Shown here: positions 24,251 to 34,602 of the stretch, piece by piece
Layout: each line of letters opens with the position of its first letter
How positions within the stretch are numbered: position 1 is the stretch's first letter
Assembly: GCA_039621445.1 (NCBI GenBank)
Contig: CP154954.1
Span: 43,751,847 to 43,815,846, forward strand
Length of the DNA stretch: 64,000 nucleotides
Direction: 5' to 3'
Origin: Euglena gracilis
Taxonomy: Eukaryota > Euglenida > Euglenophyceae > Euglenales
The notes under the pieces: generated by a model
The model's database searches: none
What the model was told of the DNA's origin: nothing
What the model saw: only the letters and a program-made list of their open reading frames with translations
Program-made: the position numbers and the translations under genes

Positions 24251-26389
24251 ATTTCTTAAGCTGGAGGGTACCCCATCCCCTGGGGGGGTCCATCCAGCCA
24301 GCAGCTCAAATCCAGCCAGCAGCCCAATTTGGGGCTTGCCCCCCCCTTGGAGGGGGGGTCGAGTGAAATAAAGTCGCGTCCATCCCGGTCGAAGGCCAGG
24401 CCAGCCGGCCGCAGCCTGGCCAGCCAACTGGGCTGCCCAGCTCACCTGTCCCTGCATTTTTCCCCTCACCACAGCTTCCTCCATCACAGCCCCCCAACCT
24501 TGATCCAGCTCCGTCCATCAAAATGTCAAGAAGGCAAAAATGTTTTAGAACAGTTTGCTTCTCATCGACCCAGCCCAGCCCAGCCCGCTCAAGCCCCGGA
24601 CCAGATTTTGAATAGCGCTGAGCTCTTAATCGGACTTGCACGTAATGGAAGACCGAAAATACTAGCATTGCAACTTTGCGTAATTTATGATTTACAAATT
24701 TCACACTTGCAATTTACGGTAACTCACAATATTAGAGCACAGACCCCACCATACCCCTCCCCACCCCTTTTCTTCAATTTTCTTCGCCTTTTTTTGACCC
24801 AGAAATGACCCAAAATCCATGGCTTTCCGGGCAAAAAACGGGGGCCGGGGGGGGGGTCGAAATCGCTCATTTTCGGCTGAAAACCAGGTTTTCCGGGTCC
24901 TGGAGGCCAAAAAACATCGTTCCAGGCAAAAAAAATTGATTTTTTCGACTTTTTCGACCTGTTTTTTTAACCCATTTTTATTTTTAACCCAAAATCCATT
25001 GGTTTCGGGCCAAAAACGGGGGGGGGGGGGCTGGGGGGGGGCGAAAAACACTCAATTTCGGCTCAAAACCGGTTTTCCGGGCTGGGAGGCCAAAAAACAC
25101 GGTTTCAGACAATTTTTTTTTGATTTTTTTTCGACTTTTTTTTTACCGAAAATGGTCAAAAGGGCTAAGGCAAAACAGGCCAAAACTGCACAAAATGGCC
25201 AAAATCGGCCGAAAAATGGCCGTAACTTGGGCTGGGTGGGGAGTTGCCGGGAAATCAAAACACTGTTAGATGGGGCATTTTAAGGGCTTCAATTCAGGTC
25301 TCTGGACATTTCCTTTGATTCCCCACCATTTTTTGAGCAATCTTAGAAAAATTGATTTTTGGACCCAAAAGGTGCCGAAAACGGCTGAGTCACAAGCCCT
25401 GCCGTGCTGTTTTTGGCTGTAAATCGGCCATATTTCGGGCCAGGCGGGGAGTTGCGGGGAAATTAAAATGCCCTTAGATGGGGCACTGTAAGGGCTTTAA
25501 TTTGGGTCTCCGGACGTTTTCTTTGATTTTGCTTCATTTTCGAGATATTTTGGAAACATCGTTTTTTTCGCCCCCAAAAACGACCCAAAATGGCCCCAGA
25601 AATGGGCCAAAATTGGCCGGAAAATGGCTGTAACTCGGGCTGCACGAACAGTCGAGGGGAAAGTATGGTTGGATAGGGCATTCGAAGGGCTTCATTTTTC
25701 TTTGATTTTGCTTCATTGTCGAGATGTTTTGGAAACCCCGATTTTTTGAGCAAAAGACGGCCCCAAAAACTCCCCAAAATGGCCGTTTTGGGCCGCAAAA
25801 ATGCATGCTTGGCCGGAGTTGGCTTGCATGCATGTCGGCGGCCAAAATGGCGAACGGGGTGATAGAGGGCCTCCGAGGGTACATTTTGTCAGTGGGACAC
25901 TTCCGGAGATAATGTCCAGATATTTTTGAAAAAGCGATTTTTTGACCGATTTTTGGACCCCGGCGAAATGGCAGAGCCGGAAGAGGGGGAGGGCGGGCCA
26001 ATCCTACCCAGTTTGGACCCCTTCGCGGCTGGATAACTCGGGCCTGGCGGGGAGTTGGGGGTCAAACGGAGGTGATTCGGAAACTAGAAATCCAGTCGCT
26101 CGTGACTGAAGACAAATTTCGGGAACGGAGCCGTGATCATGGTGATAATCCGCCGGTTCCTGAGGTGGCCCCGACCGGGGGGGGGGGGAAGGGGGGGGTT
26201 CCGACCCCCCCTTTTGCCCAGAATTGAGCTTCGCTCTTACCCATAAAGGGATAAGAGCTCAGCGCCCCCCCCATCTCCCCGGGGGGGGGGGTCCAGCCAG
26301 CAGCTCGTTTCCAGCCAGCAGCCTGTTTTTCAGCCGGAGGCTGGACCCCCCAGGGGGGGGGGGTCCTTAAGGACGTCGTTAAGGTCCCT
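24251..26389. mobile_element. 2.1-kb insertion in copy Y flanked by 18-bp direct repeats
   Basis: Flanks read GGTCGTGAGTAACAAGGG (24233-24250) and GGTCGTGAATAGCAAGGG (26390-26407), 16 of 18 identical. Copy X has one related site (32088-32105) and no insert. No coding region was recognised; most of it is a degenerate satellite (25196-26060) and foldback blocks. A long TSD would suit a retroelement, but neither a poly(A) tail nor reverse transcriptase is seen. Confidence 0.55.
25196..26060. repeat. Degenerate ~200-bp satellite
   Basis: Units starting near 25196, 25415, 25614 and a partial at 26020 share GGCCGTAACT, GGGGAGTTG, TTAGATGGGGCA and CTTTGATTTTGCTTC in the same order. The period is about 200-220 bp with heavy divergence. 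Confidence 0.7.
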
Positions 26390-26426
26390 GGTCGTGAATA
26401 GCAAGGGCCCCAGGGGGGCTTGCTAC

Positions 26427-27436
26427 AGGGGGGGAAACATGCACCGTGCAGTTTTTTTTTTGCAGTTTTTTTTTGCAGTTTTTTTGATTCCTGTTTTGAG
26501 GAAACCTGAGGCGTCTGTTTTTTTTTGGTGCTGGATTCTATGTTTGAAGGGTGTTTCTCAAGAAAAAGCATCACCTGTTCACGAGTTGTGTTGTCTACAG
26601 TTATCCCACCAATTGTCTTGCCCCAAACTGTCTTGCCAGCTGTCTTGCCTCTGAATACAACAGAGATTGGTGTAGCCACCATTCCAAAAAAAAACAGATT
26701 GTTTTGGTGACAAACCCACAACTTTTCCCCAACCAAAATTGCTCCGTCTCCAGCCTGTGGTGACAGATGTCACGATGCTTATTTTGGCAAGCGCCATTTG
26801 CACACTCCTGAGCAGATTCAACTATTTACGTTGGGATTCCTAGGGACTAAATCCAAAAATTGTTTCTTTTTTGTGCAAATTTTGGCTGAAGTTGGAGTTG
26901 AGGATTTCGAAATTCGCGATGCCGCAATGGAGCACAAGCTCCTGAAGAAGATTGGGTCTTGCCCCAAGCATTGTGGCCAAATGTCACACAATCCAAATGC
27001 TTCAAAGACCGAAAGTTCCAAACTGAACATCCCCTGCAAGAAATGAAAGCATTTAAAATTCATGTGTATGGGTAAATGTGCATTTTCCCCATATTTAGAA
27101 AGGAAACCGTTTGGCATCTTGGCATGTGCAGGAAAACCGGTGTGACCCGGCATCGAAACACATGACTTGCATTTCAGTGCATGAAAAGCCATGCATAGTG
27201 CACCTTGATTGAGTGCTTCCATTTTGTCGTCATCGGCTCCAAAGCTGTGCAAAAAAGTTATGTGAATTGGGGCGTGCTCCTGTGGTCGCAATTTACGTTG
27301 TTTTGCAGATGCACACCATTTCAGCTTGTTTATTGTTCTTTTTTGTTGAAGTGCAGTTTTTTTTTTGCAGTTTTTTTTTTCAGTTTTTTTTGCAGTCCAG
27401 TTTTTTACCGGCCCGTGTGCAGTTTCTCCCCCCCCT
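26427..27436. mobile_element. Mutator-like non-autonomous element, copy 1
   Basis: A 1010-bp insertion with an exact 9-bp duplication GCTTGCTAC (26418-26426, 27437-27445). Copy X keeps the empty site with a single GCTTGCTAC at 32118-32126. Ends are AGGGGGGG then GAAAC and TGCAC (left), complement on the right. Subterminal TTTTTTGCAG repeats occur at both ends. A 9-bp TSD is typical of Mutator-like elements; no transposase was recognised. A diverged second copy is at 58164-59307. Confidence 0.85.
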
Positions 27437-27506
27437 GCTTGCTACCCGCCTGCCATATGAATAATAGAAAAAATACACATACAAATATGTTTATATATAT
27501 GCACAT

Positions 27507-27995
27507 GGCAAGGCTAATTCTCTGCCCCCCCCCGCCCCCCGGGGGGGCAGTGGTTTAACCTGGGGGTGTCCCACTTCTTTCACCAACTCCAATTTTTGGG
27601 TTTCGCGATGTACAGTGTTTCCGTTAATTTTTGGGGTGGGGATAGGATTTGGATTTGGGTTAGGGTTACAATTCCGGGAAAAAGTACGGTCGAAATCGGA
27701 TGAAAAAAGGGGGCCCAAAATTCGGCCTAAAATTCGGTCGAAACTGGGCCGAAATTTGCTCGAACTGCCTAATTCCCCCTAACCGCAACCCCTAAACCTA
27801 ACCCTACCCTAAAACCCTAACCCTATTCCGGAAATTAACCCCAAAACCTGCTCCATCTTCAAAAAAATTTTCCTCCGGTGCACGGATTTCCCTGGGAAAA
27901 TGTGGGGGGACCCAGTAGTTTCACCTGGGCGGCCGAAGTCCCCGGTAGGTACAACCACTGGCCCCGGGGGGGGGGGGCAGAGAATTGGCTTTGCC
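27507..27995. mobile_element. 489-bp TIR element in copy Y
   Basis: Inverted ends start GGCAAGGCTAATTCTCTGCC (left) and GGCAAAGCCAATTCTCTGCC (right, as complement), followed by C tracts. It is absent from copy X. The TSD is not clear because the flanks are TATA-rich. The interior has telomere-like motifs. Confidence 0.7.
27643..27835. repeat. Interstitial telomere-like motifs (TTAGGG/CCCTAA)
   Basis: GGGTTAGGGTTAC at about 27655-27668 faces CCCTAACC-type repeats at 27776-27830. Similar AACCCTAACCCTATTCCG runs occur at 30184-30203, and shorter ones at 24178-24190 and 32041-32053. Confidence 0.65.
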
Positions 27996-28054
27996 GTATA
28001 TATACCATGCAAGGGTGGGCTCCGCTGACCACGCACCCCCTCACAGGTGGACGG

Positions 28055-28772
28055 CAAGGATGGATATTGGTTATCGGCCCATATCGGCTTTATCGAAAAT
28101 ATCGATTATATTGGGTCCGAAAAAAAATATCGGCTTTATTGGGGGGGGGTTCATGCACTTTTCCCTTGTTTTTGGTCCCTGTTATAACCAAATTTGGAAT
28201 CTCCGAACAGCAAAATTTGAAAAAAAAGTATCGATGTCATCAAGTTGGGAGTTCAGCACCAAATCAGGAATCACCAACCCAAATGCAGAATTTAAACCCC
28301 AAAATGTTCAAAAATATAGCCCAAAATATTGCAAAGTGGCCAAAAAGGGCAAAAATGGCCCAAAATGGGCCAAAGCGGCCCAAAAATAGCTTGACTTGAC
28401 CTAAAATGGACCCAAAGAAAAAAAATAAGCCAAAAAAATGGCCAAAAATGCCCAAAATGCCTGAATACTGCTCAAGGTTCCCCAAATTTGCAAAACTTGC
28501 CAGAAGTGGCCCAAAGGAACTCTTGATGGACCAAAAAAAAAAGCCAAAAATAGTCCACATTGCCCAAAAGGAGCGCAAGATGACCCAAAATTGCCAAAAT
28601 GGATTGGAAAATGAGCAAATAGTGGCTTCATGACCCAAAATGCCCCAAGGTTGGCCTAAATTATTTCTCCATATCGGTTTTCCTCGGATTTATCGTGGAT
28701 ATCGGGGGGGGGGGGTCGAAAAATCGGGTTTTATCGGGACCCCCCCCAACCCAATATCAATATCCATCCTTG
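28055..28772. mobile_element. hAT-like non-autonomous element in copy Y
   Basis: 718 bp with inverted ends CAAGGATGGATATTGG / CCAATATC...CATCCTTG. Flanks are TGGACGG (28048-28054) and TGGATGG (28773-28779); copy X has a single TGGACGG (32240-32246). The interior repeats ATATCGGCTTTATCG near both ends and AAAATGGCC in the middle. No transposase. Confidence 0.75.
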
Positions 28773-29010
28773 TGGATGGCACTCTGCACAGGTAGGAAAA
28801 CGGCAGGAAACAATCCCAACTGACTGCAGAGTCGCGTCGTTTGGTCGTTCACCCAGCACGGCAACCCCCGCATATGCCATGCATATGTCACACCCCAGTG
28901 CCACTCCCTCCTGGCCGCCTCCATTTCCCTCCGCTTTGGCCTCTGGCCCTTTGCCACACGCGCTGCGGTCCGCCCAGCAGGTCCGCTGCGGTCGTTTGGG
29001 GCGTGGTGGG

Positions 29011-29096
<86 letters not shown>

Positions 29097-29881
29097 CAGT
29101 CCTTCAGGGCAGACAGCCTCCAGTCTCTCCTTGTTGTCGACGATGGGTCATGCGTATGTGTGTGCGTGTGTTTTGTGTGTGAGTGTGTGTGTGTGTGTGG
29201 ATGTGTCTACGTGGGTGGGTGGGTGAGTGTGTGTGCGCTATCTCCCCCCCCCCCTCAGCATCCCCCTCCCTATTGCCGGACCCTGGCCTTGGTCACCAGG
29301 ATGGGTTTGTGAGCTGCTTGGTCTGCTCCGGCTCTGTGTTCCCCCTGACCGACTCCCCTCCTACGACAGCCAGGTGACCCACTCCGCCAGGTGCAGTGCT
29401 GGACCACAAGTGGGAGCAAGGGAAGAACGTGGCAAACTTGGCATGCGCACGTTCCTGACGTATCCCGATCCCCCGCTTTTTGGTCTTGCCCAGCCTTAAA
29501 AATATGAACGGTTGGCCAATATTTTTAGCCCCATGAATAATGTGGTCTTTTGTGGTCTTTTGCTATGGAGCAACCCCACCCGAAGCCCAGCTGCCATGTT
29601 CGTCTCATATTACATGTCCTCATGAACAAACTCAAGTTAAGTTTGAGCACCTGAGTCCTTCACACCCGTGGTGCCGGCGTCCATCTTTGGGCCTATGCAT
29701 TTACCAATATCTCTGCAGGGGTTTGGCACTTTGTGCAACGAAGGACGTAGCAAGCAACCCAACCTGAATGACAATCCCAAACATGCAAGCTGCGGACCGC
29801 CCTCACCAGGACAGACGCCATAAATACCATGCAATATATGTTTGTATTTATGCATGCATGCATGCATGCATGCATGTATGT

Positions 29882-30367
29882 GGCAGCCTCCAACTAAACA
29901 GCCCGCAGGTCGTTTAGTTGGAAGGGGGAGGGGTCGTATGGTGGGACCTGGGTCCGACCAGTGGAGAAATTTGGGGTTATTGATTGGGATGGGGAAAGGG
30001 TTACGGTCGGCAGGCCGTCGGGCACCCATTTTGGGGAAGTTAGGCCGCCATCTGGACGAATTCGGGCCGAATTTAGGCTGAATTCGGACATTTTTAGACA
30101 AAAACGTGTCAAAAAACTTCCGAAAGGGGGACCTAACTTCCGGCCTCACTTGGCCCCAAAGTTGGCCGATTCTCGGCCTGATCCTAACCCTAACCCTATT
30201 CCGAAAATTCAGCGGGAATCCTCTCCAAATCCGTCGCCGGTGGCCCGGAAACCACGCATTTCCTTGGCGGGCCCGAAAAGTCGAAAGGTGGGACCCAGGT
30301 CCCACCATACGAAACCCCCCCCCCGATGCAACTATCCGACCCGCGGGCCGCATCGTTGGAGGCTGCC
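29882..30367. mobile_element. 486-bp element with ~75-bp inverted repeats
   Basis: The left end GGCAGCCTCCAACTAAACAG and the right end, complement of GGCAGCCTCCAACGATGCGG, continue for about 75 bp to GTATGGTGGGACCTGGGTCC. ATGT flanks both sides but lies in (CATG)n DNA, so the TSD length is uncertain. No coding region. Confidence 0.8.
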
Positions 30368-30387
30368 ATGTCTGTCTGTCTGTCTGT

Positions 30388-30428
<41 letters not shown>

Positions 30429-30528
30429 TGTCTGCCTGCATGTGCCTGGCTGCCTGCATATGCCTGGCTGCCTGCATGTCCCTGTCTGCCTGCCTGCCTG
30501 TCTGTGTGTCTGTCTGTCTGTCTGTCTG

Positions 30529-30595
<67 letters not shown>

Positions 30596-30605
30596 ATGTG
30601 TGTAT
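30368..30605. repeat. CTGT / CTGC microsatellite
   Basis: (CTGT)n and (CTGC)n blocks in the order CTGT, CTGC, mixed, long CTGT, between two mobile elements. Confidence 0.95.
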
Positions 30606-30616
30606 GTGTGTATGTA

Positions 30617-31207
30617 CCTCCCCCCCCCCTTGTCCAACGACCGGCCTTGTCCAACGACCCCCCCGGTCAGTAGCGATCTTTTTCCAGGTGATCTTTTTTC
30701 CAGACGCTAGCGTTTGCAATTTTCACAAGTTTCCACTAGTATCCCATGTATAGTTTATTTCCATTCTTTTTTTGCCTGTTTTTCATGCAAATCAGCAACT
30801 TTTGGCTTTTTTTGGGCCACGTTTTTGGCCATTTTCGACCACTTTTGGCCATTTTCGGCCACTTTTGGCCACTCTGGGCTGCATTTGGCAATTTAAATCA
30901 CTTTTGGCTGCTTTGAATGCATTTTTGCTTCATTTATGCCAGTTTTTGGCTGCTTCTGGCTATTTTTTTTTGCACATTTGAGGCCATTTTAAGCCATTTC
31001 TGACTGCCTTATCCACGTTTTGCCCCCTTTTGACCACCTTTGGCCATTTTTTTCACCTTTTGTTCACCTTGGCACGAAGCGAGAGAAAAAAATTTGACCC
31101 CGGCCTTGTCTAACGACCCCCCCGGTCAGTAGCGATATTTGATCAAAATAGCGACCCCCCGCAGGTCAGCAGCGATATTTAGTGATCGTTGGACAAGGTG
31201 GGGGGTA
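30617..31207. mobile_element. MITE of the TTGTCCAACGACC family, copy 2
   Basis: The left end is a C tract plus TTGTCCAACGACC (30630-30642, with a tandem second copy). The right end GATCGTTGGACAA (31184-31196) is followed by a G tract. The interior is TTTTGGCCAC-like repeats; the segment with CACAAGTTTCCACTAG near 30724 matches 46604-46620. It lies between two microsatellites. Confidence 0.7.
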
Positions 31208-31361
31208 TGCATGCATGTATGTATGTATGTATGTATGCATGTATGTATGTATGTATGTATGTATGTATGTATGTATGTATGTATGTATGTATGTATGTAT
31301 GTATGTATGTATGTATGTATGTATGTATGTATGTATGTATGTATGTATGTATGTATGTATG

Positions 31362-31392
<31 letters not shown>

Positions 31393-31438
31393 TGTGTGTA
31401 TGTATGTATGTATGTATGTATGTATGTATGTATGTATG

Positions 31439-31469
<31 letters not shown>

Positions 31470-31730
31470 TGTGTGTATGTATGTATGTATGTATGTATGT
31501 ATGTATGTATGTATGTATGTATGTATGTATGTATGTATGTATGTATGTATGTATGTATGTATGTATGTATGTATGTATGTATGTATGTATGTATGTATGT
31601 ATGTATGTATGTATGTATGTATGTATGTATGTATGTATGTATGTATGTATGTATGTATGTATGTATGTATGTATGTATGTTTGTATGTATGTATGTATGT
31701 ATGTGTGTGTATGTGTATGTATGTATACGT
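31207..31730. repeat. (GTAT)n microsatellite, about 520 bp
   Basis: Roughly 130 copies of ATGT with two identical interruptions reading GTAATGTGTG (about 31388 and 31467) spaced about 79 bp apart, which suggests internal segmental copying. Confidence 0.97.
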
Positions 31731-34602
31731 CGCAGGCGGGCATGCGTAGCAGGGTGGTTGGTGTTACTGCTTACTGAAAGCACAGGGGTTTGGGTTAGGA
31801 CCGGCCAACTGGATTCTTTCCCCCCGCGTGAAACGCGCATCCGGCCTGCCTCGGCCGCGCGATTCCCAAAGTGGCAGATCGGCAGTAAAGCCCGCCGAAT
31901 GGTTGGGGAATTGAGCCCTCCTGGTCTTTGGAGTGACAGGAATAGGGCGGGTGCTAGGATTTGCGATGCAGGCATTGTTATCCGGCAGGGAGGCCGGATA
32001 CGCGTCTCACGTGCGGGGGTGGAAATCCGGCCAGCCGGTCTTAACCCTAACCCTTCAGCAATCAGTAACTCCAACCACCCAGTGGGGGGTGGTGAGCAGC
32101 AAGGGCCCCCCAGGGGGGCTTGCTACCCGCCTGCCATACAGACACACACACATATACATACACATATGTACATATATGTATGTATATGTACATATAGCAT
32201 GCAAGAGTGGGTTCTGCTGACCATGCACCTCCTCACAGGTGGACGGCACTCTGCACTCTGGTAGGAAAACGGCAGGAAACAATCCCAACTGACTGCAGAG
32301 CCGCGTCGCTCGGTCGTTCACCCAGCACAGCATATGCCACGCATATGTCACACCCCAGTGTCACTCCCTCCTGGCCGCCTCCGCTTCCCTCCCTTTGGCT
32401 GCAACCATGCCGCTTTGGCCTCTGGCCCTTTGCCACACGCGCTGCGGTCCGCCCAGCAACCTGGGCCCACCCCCTTTTCAGTCCCTCAGGACAGAGAGCC
32501 TCCAGTCTCTCCTTGTTGTCGACGATGGGTCGTGTGTGTGTGTGTGTGTTTTGTGTGTGTGTGTGTGTTTATGTGTCTACGTGTGTGTGTGTGTGTGTGT
32601 GTGTGTCTGTGTGTGGGTGTGGGTGTGGATGTGGGTGTGGTTGTGTGTGGGTGGGATGTGTGACCTAACAGCTGGCTTCACAGGCGGAACGCCTTGTCAA
32701 CCTTGTCCCATAATCCCTTGCCTGTGTCCACAGACCGTTTCAACAATTTCGCACCAGCCTGGAGTCCTCGCCAAGGTAACACGCGGCGTCTCCAGCCGTG
32801 GCCCCAGCCCGCGCCGTGCCCTGGCAGCAACAGGACCGCTGTCTTCCCACCTGTTATACAAGTTACAAGTTACATGTTATATCCTTCCTGGCCACCTCTG
32901 GCCACCGACGTTTGTCTTGCTTTCTTGCTTGCTTAGCCTCCTCCCTCTGTCCCCAGGACGTCCGGTGTGGGCACCACTGTGGGGGGTCTGTTCCTCTCCC
33001 CCAGGCACCGGTGTGTGCCGCAGGTTGGGTGGGGGGGGGCACTTCCTCGACCCATGTGGGGCCCGCCTCCATTGCACAACACACAGCCCACAGCCCACAG
33101 CCCACAGTCCCAGTCACGGCGCTACCGCCATTGCGGGGCCGTAGACATGACCAGGCCAAGCTGGTACCCCTGCCTGCTGCTGGAAACCGTGTGATGTTTT
33201 GTTTGAAAATGTCTGCCTCTGGTTCTGGATGGAATTTGTTGCACCCCCAGGGGGATGAAGTGCATCTAAAGGGATGAAGGCCTGACCCCAGCCGTCCATT
33301 TTGAGAATCAACCCAGCCCGCCCACCCACCCCAAGAGGCCAGGCATCCCCAGGGTTTGAGTGGTCTTCATTGTTGGCTGCTTGTCAAAAAGAAATGGATA
33401 TTTTGAAGTTCTGGACTTATTCCCAGCACTGTTCCTTTTCTTCGCTGCCATTGTTGTGCGATGTGCAACTGCGGAGAAAGGATGGAGGTGCGGACCTCCT
33501 CGCCCCGTCCGGATGCACCGATCTGGTCCGGGCGCTGGCAGCGGGGTGCAGGGCTGGCCTGCATCCGTAGCCGGCGCTGTGTGGCCCTCCCTTCCCGGCA
33601 GGGTGTTTTTCCCCTCCTGCGGCGACATCCCGTGCCACCCGTGCCCCAGCCAGAGTTGGACGAGAAACCGAGAAACCCCATGCGGGGTAGGCATCCCCCC
33701 CGCCCTCATCCTGTCATCGTGGTTGGTGGGACCCCCCCCCGGGTGGGTGGGTGGGTGGGTGGGTGGGACCCCCCCCTTTTTTCCCCAGGGGCACCAATTT
33801 CCATATCAAACTTTTTTCCTTCAAAGCTTTCGGCGCCAAAGGAAAGTTCGCTTGCACTGTTTTGGATGGTGGTGGGGGGTCCGACACCAAATCTTCCCGT
33901 CCAGCCCTGTCCCTAGCCCCTCTTTCCATCGGCTCCCTTCACCAGAGGGAGGAAAAGGAAAGTCAGAGGGGCAGGGAGGGGGACAGTGAACAGTTCTGCT
34001 CTACGGTGTAGTGTGCAGCTGCGCATGGATGTCCGTCGCATTCTTCCTTGCTCTGCCGCTTCCGTGAAGATCCGTGAAGATTACTGTAAGTGGCTGCGGG
34101 TATTTTCTGGTTGGCATTGTAGGTGTTGAAGACAGTGGGATTTGACTGTGCTATACCTCTGTGCGACAATTTTCTGCTTCAATTTTGAGGGGGCCATTCC
34201 CCTTTGTTTCTGCCTCGTTTCCACAGCACCCAGCCGGAGAGTCAGCCTGGAAATCCAGCATTCTCAGAGTGAAACACTCCCAGGAATGCAGAAGCCGGCA
34301 AATGAGTGTAACCATTGCTGAGTCCTCAGCAAGTCTCTGTGCCTCCCAGTCCCTGGGGTGTGTGTGTGTGCTTTTGAACCACTTTGGCCCTGCCTCTCCA
34401 CGTTCTGGGAAGCAGAGAGATTTGGCTCTGGGGAGCCGCACATAACAGAAATGCAACACCGTCAGTTTTGCATCCTGTGCTACGCTGTTGCCTGGGAGCC
34501 AGTTCAAAACCCTCCCTCCCCACCCCTCATCCATTCCGCCTTCCTGTTCTCAGATATCGACGTTAAACCCGGCTTCGTTTGGGCCGCCCTCCGCCGTGCA
34601 CA

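Larger units (their letters stand above)
23090..29250. repeat. Segmental duplication copy Y (no gene)
   Basis: Matches copy X in order: block P 23100-23630 (X 29290-29830), a microsatellite, block Q 23860-24250 (X 31735-32105), then the start of block R 27446-29150 (X 32127-32545). It ends in GT-rich DNA, so the gene-bearing part of R is missing. Four insertions split it (24251-26389, 26427-27436, 27507-27995, 28055-28772); each is absent from X. A T tract of about 80 bases at 29013-29096 is also private. Confidence 0.9.

Noticed and set aside
26579-27291. Open frames inside the Mutator-like repeat as a transposase.
   Set aside because: The two genomic copies are broken at different places and no DDE motif pattern or known family similarity is visible.
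27776-27830. CCCTAA motifs as a chromosome end.
   Set aside because: Short, degenerate and in both orientations inside a mobile element; DNA continues on both sides.
31139-32074. Long open frames of Tyr-Val-Cys-Met or Ile-His-Thr repeats across the (GTAT)n array.
   Set aside because: A tetranucleotide array without stop codons; the flanking parts are duplicated non-coding DNA.
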